From Planctomycetota bacterium (GTDB taxonomy: Bacteria > Planctomycetota > UBA1135 > UBA2386), in the NCBI GenBank assembly GCA_016794425.1, contig JAEUHR010000023.1:248001-312000 (forward strand): a DNA stretch of 64,000 nt, written 5' to 3'. A model generated the notes under the pieces. It ran no database searches, was not told the DNA's origin, and saw only the letters and a program-made list of their open reading frames with translations. Within the stretch, counting starts at the first letter, position 1; each line of letters begins with the position of its first letter. The position numbers were made by a program, and so were the translations under genes. Shown here in pieces: positions 50,994 through 59,777 of the stretch.

Positions 50994-53285
50994 TCACAGG
51001 ATGGTCACGATGATCTCGTTGCTCAACGTGAAGTCGAACGGCACCGTGCATCCGCCGGTCGCCAGCAGGTCGAGGCCCTGGGCTCCGAAGTTGGTGCCGA
51101 TCCACTGCGGATCCGCACTCAGCGTGAAGGTGGTGGTCGGCCCGGCGAAGAGCGCGACGCCGTTGAGGTCGACGCCGAGCTGGCACGTCCCGCAGAGGGC
51201 GACCGGCGTGACATGCGGACCGACGACCAGCACCGGCACCCCCTGCGCCCCCGTCAGGTGCAGGGAGAACGTGTCGCCCATCGCCGGCACGCCGGTCGCC
51301 GTCAGCGTCAGCGCGCCGCACGAAGGCACCGACGCCTGAAAGTACTGACTCGGCGACAGACCGAGATGGCCGGCATAGAGCGCGAACTTCACCAGCTTCG
51401 TGGTACCGCCGAAGATCGGGTCCAGGAACGCGTGCGTCCATGCGGCGACGTAGCGGCTGCCCGGCGCCCCACCACTCCTCTCCGCCGCGATCCCCAGATC
51501 GGCGTTCACCCCGGCCGTACCCGGGCCCACGGGGTACTCGGTCACCGCGAGGGAACCAGTCGGCGTGGCGTGCACCGTCGCGAGGTAGGGCAGCACGTCA
51601 CTGCTGATCGCAGGCCAGGCTTGCAGGAAGCCCACGGCGAAGCGGGCGCCGTCGCTGTCGACGCAGGGCTCGGTCTGATCGCGCAGCGCCGGCATCTGCA
51701 ACAGCGTGGTCAGGTTGGTGGTCCCCGACAGCGACTGGAGGCCGGAGGTCCACAGGCTCGCCATCACGTCGTAGTGGGCGGGACCGAACGAGGTCGCCGG
51801 CTGGTAGCGCTGGTACGTGACGAGGAAGCGCTCCTGCCCATTCACCGGATCGGTCTTCGACGACACCGCGGGGTTCGTGTCGGAGGCGCCCGAGTAGTCG
51901 ATCAGGAACGCCTGCACCGGCACGGTGCCCGTGTAGCCGATCACCGTGCCGTAGATGTCCTCGTCGGTGGCGCTGTACTGCTGTTGCCAGACGACGATCC
52001 ACTCGCGTGTCGCCGGGGAACCGATGCCGCACGACTTGGCGATCGACGGGTTGCTGACCGGCAACGTGCCCGGATCGACCAGGACGCCGTTCGCGTGCGC
52101 CAAGGACGTGTCGGTGCGGACGATGTTGTAGTGCAGTTCGTCGTCCAGACCCTGCCACGTGACACAGTAGTTGCCAGGCACCGGCCCATCGGGATTCGGA
52201 TCGCCACCGACGTCCACGTTCACGCCGCCGACGATGCCGCTGATCGCGAACTGGCTGCTCCACTCGAGTGCGCCGGACACACCGAACCCGACGGTGCGGC
52301 CCCAGATGCCCGAGTACGACAAACTGTTGCGAGCGGCGACGACGAGGCACTGGTTGTGGCGCGCGTTGCTGGCGACCTTCGGCGCAGTCCAGTTGAAGGT
52401 GCTGATGTCCACCCAGCCGTAGGTCACGGTGAAACCGTCGTCGTCGTAGAACCGGATGAACACGTCGCTGTCGAGCAGGCTGTACACCTCCTGGTAGACG
52501 ATCGCGTGCAAGCCGCCGAACGACCCGAGGTGGGCGACGTCGGTGTGGAAGTACTGCGGCAGGCCGAGCGGCGTCGAGAACACCTGGATCACCGGGTCGA
52601 TCGTCAACGGAAACGTCGCTCGGTCGTGGAACGCAGCCGGCACCGTCAACCGGAGCGTCCCGTCGACCAGGGTGCTGGTCACGGGTGTGCGTTCGCCGGT
52701 GGCGTCGAACGCCTCGGCGCGGCCGTAGTGCACCTCGCCGAGTTCGTTCGCGAAGCGGAACCCGCCGCCGTCGAGGGCAGTCACGAGGAGTTCGGAGTCC
52801 ACCCGCAGCTGGACCGACAGATCACCAGTGCCTGTTCGCCGCGCGAAGACGAACCGCTGCTCGACCTGCTGGTTCGTCAGCAGGTACTGCTCCGCCACGG
52901 CTCCGCGGCGGATCACGATCGTCTCCTGGGCCCCACCGCCCGGCGGCGTGCCGCTCTCGCGCACGGGTGCCTCGGCGGCTCCCGTCGTGAGCACGTGCCC
53001 GCCCGCCGTGACGCCGTCGAACACGAAGTCGATCGGGAAGTTGCGCGGCGCGGACGAACCGAAGAACGGGACGAACGTCGCCGAGCGCACGGTGAACGAT
53101 GCCTTCCAGTTCCTGCCGCGGGCGAGGATCGCACCATCACCCGGAGCATCGATCACGAGCCGATCGAGTGGCGCCACCGCGGTGTCTGCCCGGACCTCGA
53201 CGGCCGGCACTTGCGCCACCATGGACGGACAGAATCCGGCGATGCCGGCGAGGAAGAGCAGGGTCGGAGCGAGATTCGATGGCAT
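50994..53285 (-). CDS. Large secreted protein of unknown function
   Basis: The 763-residue product begins MPSNLAPTLLFLAGIAGFCP, a signal peptide. The first 230 residues (ETIVIRRGAVAEQYLLTNQQ, FRFANELGEVHYGRAEAFDA, LTIDPVIQVFSTPLG) match a domain common at the start of planctomycete and myxobacterial exoproteins, where it precedes repeat regions. The middle (about 240-620) has beta-propeller-like repeats (VYQEVYSLLDSDVFIRFYDD, WIVVWQQQYSATDEDIYGTV, RYVAAWTHAFLDP). The last 115 residues are the Cys-containing C-terminal domain seen in other proteins here (CGTCQLGVDLNGVALF ... NFGAQGLDLLATGGC). There is no enzymatic motif. The leader contains a hairpin at 53298-53318. Confidence 0.72.
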   Translation of the reverse strand: MPSNLAPTLLFLAGIAGFCPSMVAQVPAVEVRADTAVAPLDRLVIDAPGDGAILARGRNWKASFTVRSATFVPFFGSSAPRNFPIDFVFDGVTAGGHVLTTGAAEAPVRESGTPPGGGAQETIVIRRGAVAEQYLLTNQQVEQRFVFARRTGTGDLSVQLRVDSELLVTALDGGGFRFANELGEVHYGRAEAFDATGERTPVTSTLVDGTLRLTVPAAFHDRATFPLTIDPVIQVFSTPLGLPQYFHTDVAHLGSFGGLHAIVYQEVYSLLDSDVFIRFYDDDGFTVTYGWVDISTFNWTAPKVASNARHNQCLVVAARNSLSYSGIWGRTVGFGVSGALEWSSQFAISGIVGGVNVDVGGDPNPDGPVPGNYCVTWQGLDDELHYNIVRTDTSLAHANGVLVDPGTLPVSNPSIAKSCGIGSPATREWIVVWQQQYSATDEDIYGTVIGYTGTVPVQAFLIDYSGASDTNPAVSSKTDPVNGQERFLVTYQRYQPATSFGPAHYDVMASLWTSGLQSLSGTTNLTTLLQMPALRDQTEPCVDSDGARFAVGFLQAWPAISSDVLPYLATVHATPTGSLAVTEYPVGPGTAGVNADLGIAAERSGGAPGSRYVAAWTHAFLDPIFGGTTKLVKFALYAGHLGLSPSQYFQASVPSCGALTLTATGVPAMGDTFSLHLTGAQGVPVLVVGPHVTPVALCGTCQLGVDLNGVALFAGPTTTFTLSADPQWIGTNFGAQGLDLLATGGCTVPFDFTLSNEIIVTIL

Positions 53286-53297
53286 GGCGGGACCGTT

Positions 53298-53318
53298 GGC
53301 GATGCGCGACACATCGCC
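53298..53318 (-). promoter_or_regulatory. Hairpin in the leader of the secreted-protein gene
   Basis: A perfect 7-bp stem (GGCGATG / CATCGCC) with a 7-base loop lies 13-33 bases upstream of the ATG at 53285. It is separate from the stronger hairpin that follows the kinase gene. Confidence 0.3.
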
Positions 53319-53340
53319 GCGCGGTCCCTCAGAAGGAACG

Positions 53341-53362
53341 GCGCGCCGAGCGAACGGCGCGC
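53341..53362 (-). terminator. Terminator-like hairpin after the kinase gene
   Basis: A 7-bp GC stem (GCGCGCC / GGCGCGC) with an 8-base loop begins ten bases after the kinase stop at 53373. It precedes the leader of the secreted-protein gene. Confidence 0.45.
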
Positions 53363-53372
53363 GGCCCACGAT

Positions 53373-55337
53373 TCATCGCGGCAGGAGGCGCAAGCGATCG
53401 ATCGCCTGCCGAGCCCCGGGCATGTCGGGCTGGATCGAGAGGGCACGTTCGTGGTCGGCGACGGCCCCGTCGAAATCGCCCAGTCGCTCCCGGATGCAGC
53501 CGCGGTAGTACAGGAGTCCGGGCTCGTCGGGATACAGCTCGAGCGCGCGCTCGACGGCGATGCGAGCTCGCGGCGGATCGACGTTGCGCAGGATCCACGC
53601 CGAAGCACCCCAGGCTCGGGACGATTCGGGCCACAACGTCGTCAGCGTGGTGATCGCCTCCTCGCGCGCCGCTCGATCGTCCAGCGCGTCCGCCATGCCA
53701 GCGTAGCAGAGCAGGAAGGCGAGGCGCGGGCGCGTCGCGAGCCGCGAGGCCAACGAGAAGTGCTTCAGGGCGCGCAGCAGGGCCTCGCGGTCGGGCGGGG
53801 AGACGTTCTCGCCGCGGATCTGCTCGGTGTATCCGGCCAGGTAGTGCTCAGTGGCGTTGCGCGGTGGTCCGAGCCGCGCTTCGAGTGCGCCCGCATCGTC
53901 ATGCCTGCCGAGCGCTTCGAACAGCAGGCACTCTGCTCTCGCCACTTCACGGTGCCGGGCGCTCGCCGGTCGTGATGCCAAGAACTCCAGTGCCGCAGCC
54001 GCACCGCCGTCACCCCAACGCATCAGCATGAGCGTCGTCGCAACCAGCACGTCGGGGTCCTCGGGTGCGATGGTCAGCGCTTCGTCGAGCGCCTGTTTCG
54101 CCTTCGGGTAGTCGCGATGGCTGTGGGCGCCGTAGTGGTAGCCGCGCTCGATCAGCTCTTCCAGATGCTGCCGTTCGCCGGCCCTGACGAGCGGGGCACG
54201 CGCGATGGCGAACGCGACCATCGCGGCCAGTGCCGGCACGCCGAGCGCCACTGCGCCCGCGAATCCGGCCTTCCACGGCTGTCGCCGAGCCCACCGCACC
54301 GTCCGCTGGAGCGTCCCCGTGCGGCGGGCGGCAACCGGACGGTGCGTCAGCCATGCGCGCAGATCCTCGGCGAGCGCCGCGGCAGTCTGGTAGCGGCGGC
54401 CGGGATCCTTGTCCAACGCGGTGGCGACGATGCTGGCGAGGTCGCGCGACACCGCGACGTTGCGCTTCCTGGCATCCAGCGGCTCGTCGTCGATCACGCG
54501 GCGCATCACGGCGTCGGGAGTCGGACCGTCGAACGCCCGCTCGAGTGTCAGCATCTCGTACAACGAGGCGCCGAGGGCGAAGACGTCGGTGCGTGCGTCG
54601 ATCTCGTCGTCGGCGCCGCTGATCTGCTCCGGCGCCATGTAGCAGGGCGTGCCGGTGCGACCACCGGTCATCGTGATCGACGGCGCGTGGGCGTCGTGGG
54701 CGAGGCCGAAGTCGGTGAGCACCGGCGATCCATCCTCGCGCAGCAGGATGTTCGACGGCTTGACGTCCCGATGCACGATGCCGAGTTCGTGCACGTGATG
54801 CAGCGCGTCGGCGACGTTCGCTGCCAGTTGCACCATGCGCCGGGTCCATGGGCCCGGCGACTCCTGCTTCTCCTGCAGCGCGGTGATGTGGTGCGCGAGC
54901 GAGCACCCCTGCACGAACTCCATCGCGAACCAGTAGGTGTCACGATCGATGCCGACCGCCAACACGCGCACGATGCCCGGGTGGTCGAGCGCCGCGATGG
55001 TCTTCGCTTCGCGCCGGAACCGCGCGATCGTCGACGGCGACATCGTCAGGTGGCGCTGCAGCACTTTGACGGCGACGCGTCGACCCAGTGACAGTTGCCG
55101 CGCCGAGAACACCACACCGTTGCCGCCGCGGCCGATCTCCTCTTCGAGCCGGAAGTCGCTGCCGAGCACCGTGTCGACGGGCACGTCGTCGGTCGGCGCC
55201 GCGGCGAGCATCGGCTCGAGCAGGTCGCGCAGTTCGCCGTGCGCGGCGAGGAACTCGGTGCGCGGACCACCCTGCCGGCGGAACCGCAGGAACGCGCTCA
55301 TGGCCAGGTCGAGGCGGCTGCGTGGCTCCCCGGTCAC
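53373..55337 (-). CDS. Membrane Hanks-type serine/threonine kinase with TPR sensor region
   Basis: The 654-residue protein has a full kinase domain (about 62-330): glycine loop EIGRGGNGVVFSAR, Lys91 in VAVKVLQ, the catalytic loop IVHRDVKPSNILL at 187-199, DFGLAHD at 209 and the APE motif MAPEQ. Every catalytic residue is present. A basic segment and one hydrophobic helix (about 350-372) follow, then TPR-like repeats (KQALDEALTIAPEDPDVLVA, ALELYPDEPGLLYYRGCIRE), which would face outside. It starts with GTG overlapping the stop of the ECF sigma factor (GTGA, 55334-55337), so kinase and sigma are coupled and probably act in one pathway. Substrate unknown. Confidence 0.9.
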   Translation of the reverse strand: MTGEPRSRLDLAMSAFLRFRRQGGPRTEFLAAHGELRDLLEPMLAAAPTDDVPVDTVLGSDFRLEEEIGRGGNGVVFSARQLSLGRRVAVKVLQRHLTMSPSTIARFRREAKTIAALDHPGIVRVLAVGIDRDTYWFAMEFVQGCSLAHHITALQEKQESPGPWTRRMVQLAANVADALHHVHELGIVHRDVKPSNILLREDGSPVLTDFGLAHDAHAPSITMTGGRTGTPCYMAPEQISGADDEIDARTDVFALGASLYEMLTLERAFDGPTPDAVMRRVIDDEPLDARKRNVAVSRDLASIVATALDKDPGRRYQTAAALAEDLRAWLTHRPVAARRTGTLQRTVRWARRQPWKAGFAGAVALGVPALAAMVAFAIARAPLVRAGERQHLEELIERGYHYGAHSHRDYPKAKQALDEALTIAPEDPDVLVATTLMLMRWGDGGAAAALEFLASRPASARHREVARAECLLFEALGRHDDAGALEARLGPPRNATEHYLAGYTEQIRGENVSPPDREALLRALKHFSLASRLATRPRLAFLLCYAGMADALDDRAAREEAITTLTTLWPESSRAWGASAWILRNVDPPRARIAVERALELYPDEPGLLYYRGCIRERLGDFDGAVADHERALSIQPDMPGARQAIDRLRLLPR

Positions 55338-55996
55338 GGCGCCTCCCGCGGGTCGTCCGTGAGTTCCCCGAGCCGTCCCGACCGGAGTCGATCGAGCGCG
55401 ACGCCGAGTCGCTGCAGGGCGCGGCCGAAGCGCATCCGTGCCGCATCTTCGCCGAGCCCGAGGGCCTTGCCGACCTCGAGGAACGGCAGGCCCTGGTACT
55501 CACGCAGCACGATCACGTCGCGGTCGTCCGGGTCGAGCAACTCCAACGCCAGCCGCATCCACGCGCGCTCTTCGTCGGCTTCCGCCGCACGACTCGGGCG
55601 CGTGAAGGGGCTCTTCGTCCGCAGGCTGACGATCGCGTCACTGGCCGGCAGCCGGACATCGCGTCGAACATCGCGGCGCCCTGCGGTCAGGTGCTCGTGC
55701 TCGCGGCGGATCACGTTCTCGACGATCTTGGCCAACAGGCCTCGCAGGTGGGCGCGATCGTCGACGACGAAACGTGGTCCGTCGCGCAGCGTACCGAGCA
55801 ACGCCTCCTGCACGATGTCCTGCGTGTCGTGACGGGCCCTCAGCAACTTGCCGAGTCGGCGCTGCACCAACGCGACGAGCCATGGCATCTCGCGAGCAAC
55901 GAGCCGGTCGAGCGCTCGCGTGTCGCCGCGATGCCAGGCCTCGAGCAACTCGACGGTGTCGCTGTCCGGGTCGTTCCTGGCGCCTTCGATGGACAT
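55334..55996 (-). CDS. ECF-type RNA polymerase sigma factor paired with kinase
   Basis: The 220-residue protein has sigma region 2 (LVALVQRRLGKLLRARHDTQ and DIVQEALLGTLRDGPRF) and region 4 (LLDPDDRDVIVLREYQGLPF and LEVGKALGLGEDAARMRFGR). It lacks region 3, as ECF factors do. It is translationally coupled to the downstream Hanks kinase. Such pairs, with the kinase in place of an anti-sigma factor, are typical of planctomycetes; control by phosphorylation is inference. The ATG at 55996 follows a TATGCT hexamer at nine-base distance. The gene upstream (56019-57419) is only 22 bases away on the same strand, so its promoter overlaps that gene's stop. Confidence 0.9.
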   Translation of the reverse strand: MSIEGARNDPDSDTVELLEAWHRGDTRALDRLVAREMPWLVALVQRRLGKLLRARHDTQDIVQEALLGTLRDGPRFVVDDRAHLRGLLAKIVENVIRREHEHLTAGRRDVRRDVRLPASDAIVSLRTKSPFTRPSRAAEADEERAWMRLALELLDPDDRDVIVLREYQGLPFLEVGKALGLGEDAARMRFGRALQRLGVALDRLRSGRLGELTDDPREAP

Positions 55997-56005
55997 CGCG
56001 CGGCG

Positions 56006-56011
56006 AGCATA
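56006..56011 (-). promoter_or_regulatory. Possible -10 element of the sigma/kinase pair
   Basis: The minus strand reads TATGCT, ending nine bases before the sigma factor ATG at 55996. It lies in the short gap to the gene at 56019. The hexamer and spacing are the same as before scpA. Confidence 0.45.
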
Positions 56012-56018
56012 ACGAATG

Positions 56019-57419
56019 CTATGGCGAGCCGATCAGGCCCGCCCGACCCGAACTCGCACCGATCGGCAACGCCCATGGCAACAGCGGATCGACCACGAAT
56101 GCCTGGGCGAAGAAGCGCTGGCCGACGAGCCCGGCCTGCACCGGCACCGTCCAGGCATGTGTGCCCGCACCGTTCTGCAGCGGAACGTGCAGGAAGCCGT
56201 CGTCGCTGACGAGCAACTCGCAACCAGGTGCGCCGAACGCGCCCAGCGCGATGGGCAGCGGACTGCCGCCCAGGATCGTGTTCGAGGAGCCGAACACGAC
56301 GAAGCCGGTGGTCGCAGATGCCGGTGCGTTCGTGATCGCCTGCACGAAGTCGATCCCGAGGTACGGGAGGCTCGACGAAGCGAGCGACAACGGGCCCGCG
56401 GAAGTCGGACATCCGGCGCCGAACGACGCGAACTCCGCCGCTGCGACCGGCGCGAGCGCAGCCGTCACGTCGAGCAAGGCGGGCGTCATGGCACCGCCCG
56501 CGACCAACAGGCGGTGGTTCGTCGTGTCGTAGCCACTGACGCATTTCGTACGCAAGGCGAAGTCCGCTGTCGTGGATCGCTGTGTCCACGAGATCCCGTC
56601 CCAGTCGAGGACCTGATCGAGCGCGGCGACGGCGAAGTCGGCAACGACGGTGACACCGCCCACCAACACGACGCGCCGCCGAGCGCGGTCGTAGACGAGC
56701 GTGTGATCGCTGGTCGGATCGGGCAGGTTCGCCATCTGTGTCCACGTCGAGCCGTCCCATTCCCACGTGTCGTTGCGCGAGTTCTGCGGGCCGAAGGAGG
56801 AACCGCCGCACAGCACGATGCGGCCACGGCCCTCGTCGTATGCCATGCTGGCACTGTGCCGGCCGGGTGGGGTGGCACCGAGACCGACACGCAGCGTCCA
56901 CGAGGTTCCGTCCCACTCCCAGGTCTCGCTGGAGGCGACGAAGGCCGGCGTCTCCAGGCCACCGAACAAGACGACGACCTGCCGCGCCCCGTCGTAGGCC
57001 ATGGCCACGTGCTTGCGTGGTGATGGCGACACCCCCGGGAAACGCTGGGTCCACGCGGTGCCGTTCCACACCCAGGTCTCGCCGCTCGAGTTGACCGGAT
57101 GGATCGCGCCGCCGAACAACACGCAGTTGCCGCGCGCCGCGTCGAAGGCCATGGCCGCGAAGGCCCGCGGTGACGGCGCCGCCGCCGGACTCGCGACCAC
57201 CCACGCCGTACCGTTCCACTCCGCCGTGACGTCCGAGATCGGGACCGGGGTCGTACCCCCGAACGAGACCAGGCGGCCACGAGTCTCGTCCCACGCGGAG
57301 GCGGCGCCCCATCCCGGCGAGCCGGTGGTGGACACGGACACCCAGTCGAGTTGACCTCTGGCAGCCGCAGGGATGGAGAGCAGGCAGAGGGCGACGCGCA
57401 GGAGAGCAGGTCCGGTCAT
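56019..57419 (-). CDS. Secreted Kelch-repeat protein
   Basis: The 466-residue product has a signal peptide (MTGPALLRVALCLLSIPAAA). Five or six Kelch-type blades follow: AMAFDAARGNCVLFGGAIHP, AMAYDGARQVVVLFGGLET, SMAYDEGRGRIVLCGGSS and LVYDRARRRVVLVGGVT. Each is followed by TWEWDG-like strands. The blade pattern is YDxxRxxxVLFGG ... TWxWDGxxW. The last 130 residues (FASFGAGCPTSAGPLSLASS onward) are the shared Cys-containing C-terminal domain. The protein probably binds a ligand or partner at the cell surface. It sits just upstream of the sigma/kinase pair on the same strand. Confidence 0.78.
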   Translation of the reverse strand: MTGPALLRVALCLLSIPAAARGQLDWVSVSTTGSPGWGAASAWDETRGRLVSFGGTTPVPISDVTAEWNGTAWVVASPAAAPSPRAFAAMAFDAARGNCVLFGGAIHPVNSSGETWVWNGTAWTQRFPGVSPSPRKHVAMAYDGARQVVVLFGGLETPAFVASSETWEWDGTSWTLRVGLGATPPGRHSASMAYDEGRGRIVLCGGSSFGPQNSRNDTWEWDGSTWTQMANLPDPTSDHTLVYDRARRRVVLVGGVTVVADFAVAALDQVLDWDGISWTQRSTTADFALRTKCVSGYDTTNHRLLVAGGAMTPALLDVTAALAPVAAAEFASFGAGCPTSAGPLSLASSSLPYLGIDFVQAITNAPASATTGFVVFGSSNTILGGSPLPIALGAFGAPGCELLVSDDGFLHVPLQNGAGTHAWTVPVQAGLVGQRFFAQAFVVDPLLPWALPIGASSGRAGLIGSP

Positions 57420-57642
57420 GGCAGGTTCGAGGCCTCGGTGTGGCCGACAGAAGGAACCGCGCTGCGACCGAACGTGGCCGCGCGGGAATTTCCGGACCTG
57501 CAGCCGCGGGCACGGCTCGCACACCCCCGCCGTGCTCGCTCCGTTGCCGACCAGGACGACGACCTGGCGATCGGGGCGACCGACAGGCCGGGCACCGCCC
57601 ACCACCATTGCACGGCGCCGCGCCACCGCGTGTCATGCCGCG

Positions 57643-59775
57643 ATGCGCCACGCGTCCATCCGGTTCGTTCTCGCCCTGGGGTGGCTGACGCCGTTCGCGG
57701 CGGCGCAGGCACGGCCGCTGCCGACGATCGACGCGGCGACGCGCGTCGTCGCCAGCGCCGACGGCAGCGAACTCGCGTGGCCCGAACTGCTCGACCGGCT
57801 CGCGCGCCAGGACGCGGTGTTCCTCGGCGAGACGCACGTCGACGACACCACGCACCGCGTCGAACTGCACGTGCTCGAAGGCCTGCTGGCCCGGCGGCCC
57901 GGCAAGGTCGTGCTGTCGATGGAGATGTTCGAGCGCGACGTGCAGCCGGTGCTCGACGACTACCTGGCCGGCCGCATCGACGAAGCAGCGTTCCTGGCCA
58001 AGGCGCGGCCGTGGAACAACTACACCACCGCCTACCGGCCGCTGGTCGAGGCCGCGAAGGCCGCCGGCATACCGGTCATCGCCGCGAACTTCCCCGGCAC
58101 GCTGCGGCGCCAGTTCGCGCGCGGCGACGCGAAGGCGGTGATCGATGCGCTGCCGGCCGAGTCGCGCGCGCTGCTGCCGGCCGAGTTCTTCCCGGCCAGC
58201 GCCGCGTACTGGGAACGCGTCGACCGCGCGGTGCGCGGCCACATGGGCTTCAGCGGCGGCGGCACGCCCGAGGAACGCCTCTACGAGACGCAGAACCTGT
58301 GGGACAACACGATGGGCGACGCGGTCGCGCGCGCGCGCGCCGCGCACCCCGACCACACGGTGCTGCACGTGGCCGGCGGCTTCCATGTCGCCTGGCGCGA
58401 CGGCACCGTGGCGCAGTTCGCGCGCCGCAGTCCCGGCTGTTCGTTCGCCGTCGTGTCGATCGCGCCGGCACTCGAACTGCACGGCGTGCGGCCCGACCGC
58501 GACGCCGCGCAGGCCGACTACCTGGTCTACGCGGCGGCGTTCGCGCGCGACTGGAACGAAGGCAACTACGCGGTCAGCGTGCCGGCCGAACTGCGCTACC
58601 GGCTCGAGCTGCCGCCGCACGCGGCGAACGTGCCGCTGCTGGTCTGGCTCGGCGACCGCGGCTCGCGCGTCGACGACGCGCTGGCGCGCTGGGTCGCGGC
58701 GGTCGGCGACGGCGCGGCGGTCGCGGTGGTCGAACACCCATTCCCCGAACTGCAGCCGGACCTGGCGCTCGGCGGCCGCTACGCGTTCGGCGACGGTTTC
58801 CGCGCCGACTACTCGCGCACGGCCCACGGCATCGCGCGCATCGTCGAGTACGTGACGCGGCGCCTGCCGGTCGATCCGACGCGCGTCGTGATCGCCGGCG
58901 AAGGCGACGGCGGCGCCGTCGTGTTGTGGACGTCGCTGTACGGCGAGTGGCTCGCGCACGACTTCGTCGCGGTGGCGCCGACCGACCTCGTGCGGCTGTC
59001 GATGGAGGCGCTGCCGGACCTGAAGCCGGTCGCGCGGTCGCTGCTGCTGGTGGCCGGCACCGCCGACGGCAAGCGGCTGCAGCAGGTCGCCGACGACTAC
59101 ACGAAGGTCGGCCTCGCGCCCGAACTGGCGCCGCCCGCCGACCTCGACGCGCTGGACCAGCGGGTGCGAGGCCGCCTCGGCCTGGCGCCGCGGCCCGAGC
59201 CCGCCGGCGAGCCGTTCCACCTCGTGCTCGCGGACGACCGGTCGCCGCGCGCCCGCGAATGGGCACGGCTGCACGCCGACGGCCTGCGCGCCGCGGGCAA
59301 ACGCGTGCAGGTGTGCCTCGCGAGCAGCGTGCCGGCCGACGCGCCGCCCGAACGCGTGCGCCGGCTCGTCGTCGGCGGCGACGGGCCGTGGCCGGTGGCG
59401 TCGTTCGCGCAGGGCCGAGGCCTGCCGCTGGCCGGCGGGCCGTTCGGCGGCACCACCGTCGTCGTGTTGCCCGACGGCACCAGCGACGCCGACCGCGCGG
59501 CGTGGCTCGAGCACGAGAAGAACAAGGTGCTGAAGCGCCGCAGCATGTTCGCGAACATCGCGATCGCGACCGTCGATGGCGAGCTCGCGCTGCCGGCCGT
59601 GCTGCAGAAGCTGAAGGCGATGGGCCGGTCGCGCGTGCTGGTCGTGCCGGCCGTGTTCTGCGCCGATGCGGCGACGATGCAGTCGCTGCAGGCCAGCGTC
59701 GGCGACGCCGGCGCCGGCATGGACCTCGCGTGGTCGCCGGGCCTCGGCGCCGACCTGCTGCCCGCGGGACACTGA
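57643..59775 (+). CDS. ChaN-type protein fused to degenerate hydrolase-like and third domains
   Basis: The 710-residue product starts with a signal peptide (MRHASIRFVLALGWLTPFAA). Residues about 40-290 are a ChaN/Tiki-superfamily domain: DAVFLGETHVDDTTHRVELH, LSMEMFERDVQPVLDDYLAG, RPWNNYTTAYRPLVEAAKAA and HVAGGFHVAWRDGTVAQF. ChaN proteins bind haem or iron. Residues about 350-500 look like an alpha/beta-hydrolase, but the elbow reads AGEGDGGAV where GxSxG is expected, so the nucleophile is absent. A third alpha/beta region (about 520-700) has no clear match. The 223-base region before the start carries no clear promoter. The methyltransferase gene follows two bases after its stop. Confidence 0.7.
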   Translation: MRHASIRFVLALGWLTPFAAAQARPLPTIDAATRVVASADGSELAWPELLDRLARQDAVFLGETHVDDTTHRVELHVLEGLLARRPGKVVLSMEMFERDVQPVLDDYLAGRIDEAAFLAKARPWNNYTTAYRPLVEAAKAAGIPVIAANFPGTLRRQFARGDAKAVIDALPAESRALLPAEFFPASAAYWERVDRAVRGHMGFSGGGTPEERLYETQNLWDNTMGDAVARARAAHPDHTVLHVAGGFHVAWRDGTVAQFARRSPGCSFAVVSIAPALELHGVRPDRDAAQADYLVYAAAFARDWNEGNYAVSVPAELRYRLELPPHAANVPLLVWLGDRGSRVDDALARWVAAVGDGAAVAVVEHPFPELQPDLALGGRYAFGDGFRADYSRTAHGIARIVEYVTRRLPVDPTRVVIAGEGDGGAVVLWTSLYGEWLAHDFVAVAPTDLVRLSMEALPDLKPVARSLLLVAGTADGKRLQQVADDYTKVGLAPELAPPADLDALDQRVRGRLGLAPRPEPAGEPFHLVLADDRSPRAREWARLHADGLRAAGKRVQVCLASSVPADAPPERVRRLVVGGDGPWPVASFAQGRGLPLAGGPFGGTTVVVLPDGTSDADRAAWLEHEKNKVLKRRSMFANIAIATVDGELALPAVLQKLKAMGRSRVLVVPAVFCADAATMQSLQASVGDAGAGMDLAWSPGLGADLLPAGH

Positions 59776-59777
59776 CC

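Noticed and set aside
57420..59772. Long minus-strand frame across the ChaN-type gene and on into the Kelch gene
   Set aside because: It is the antisense shadow of the ChaN-type gene. The Kelch protein has its own ATG with signal peptide at 57419.
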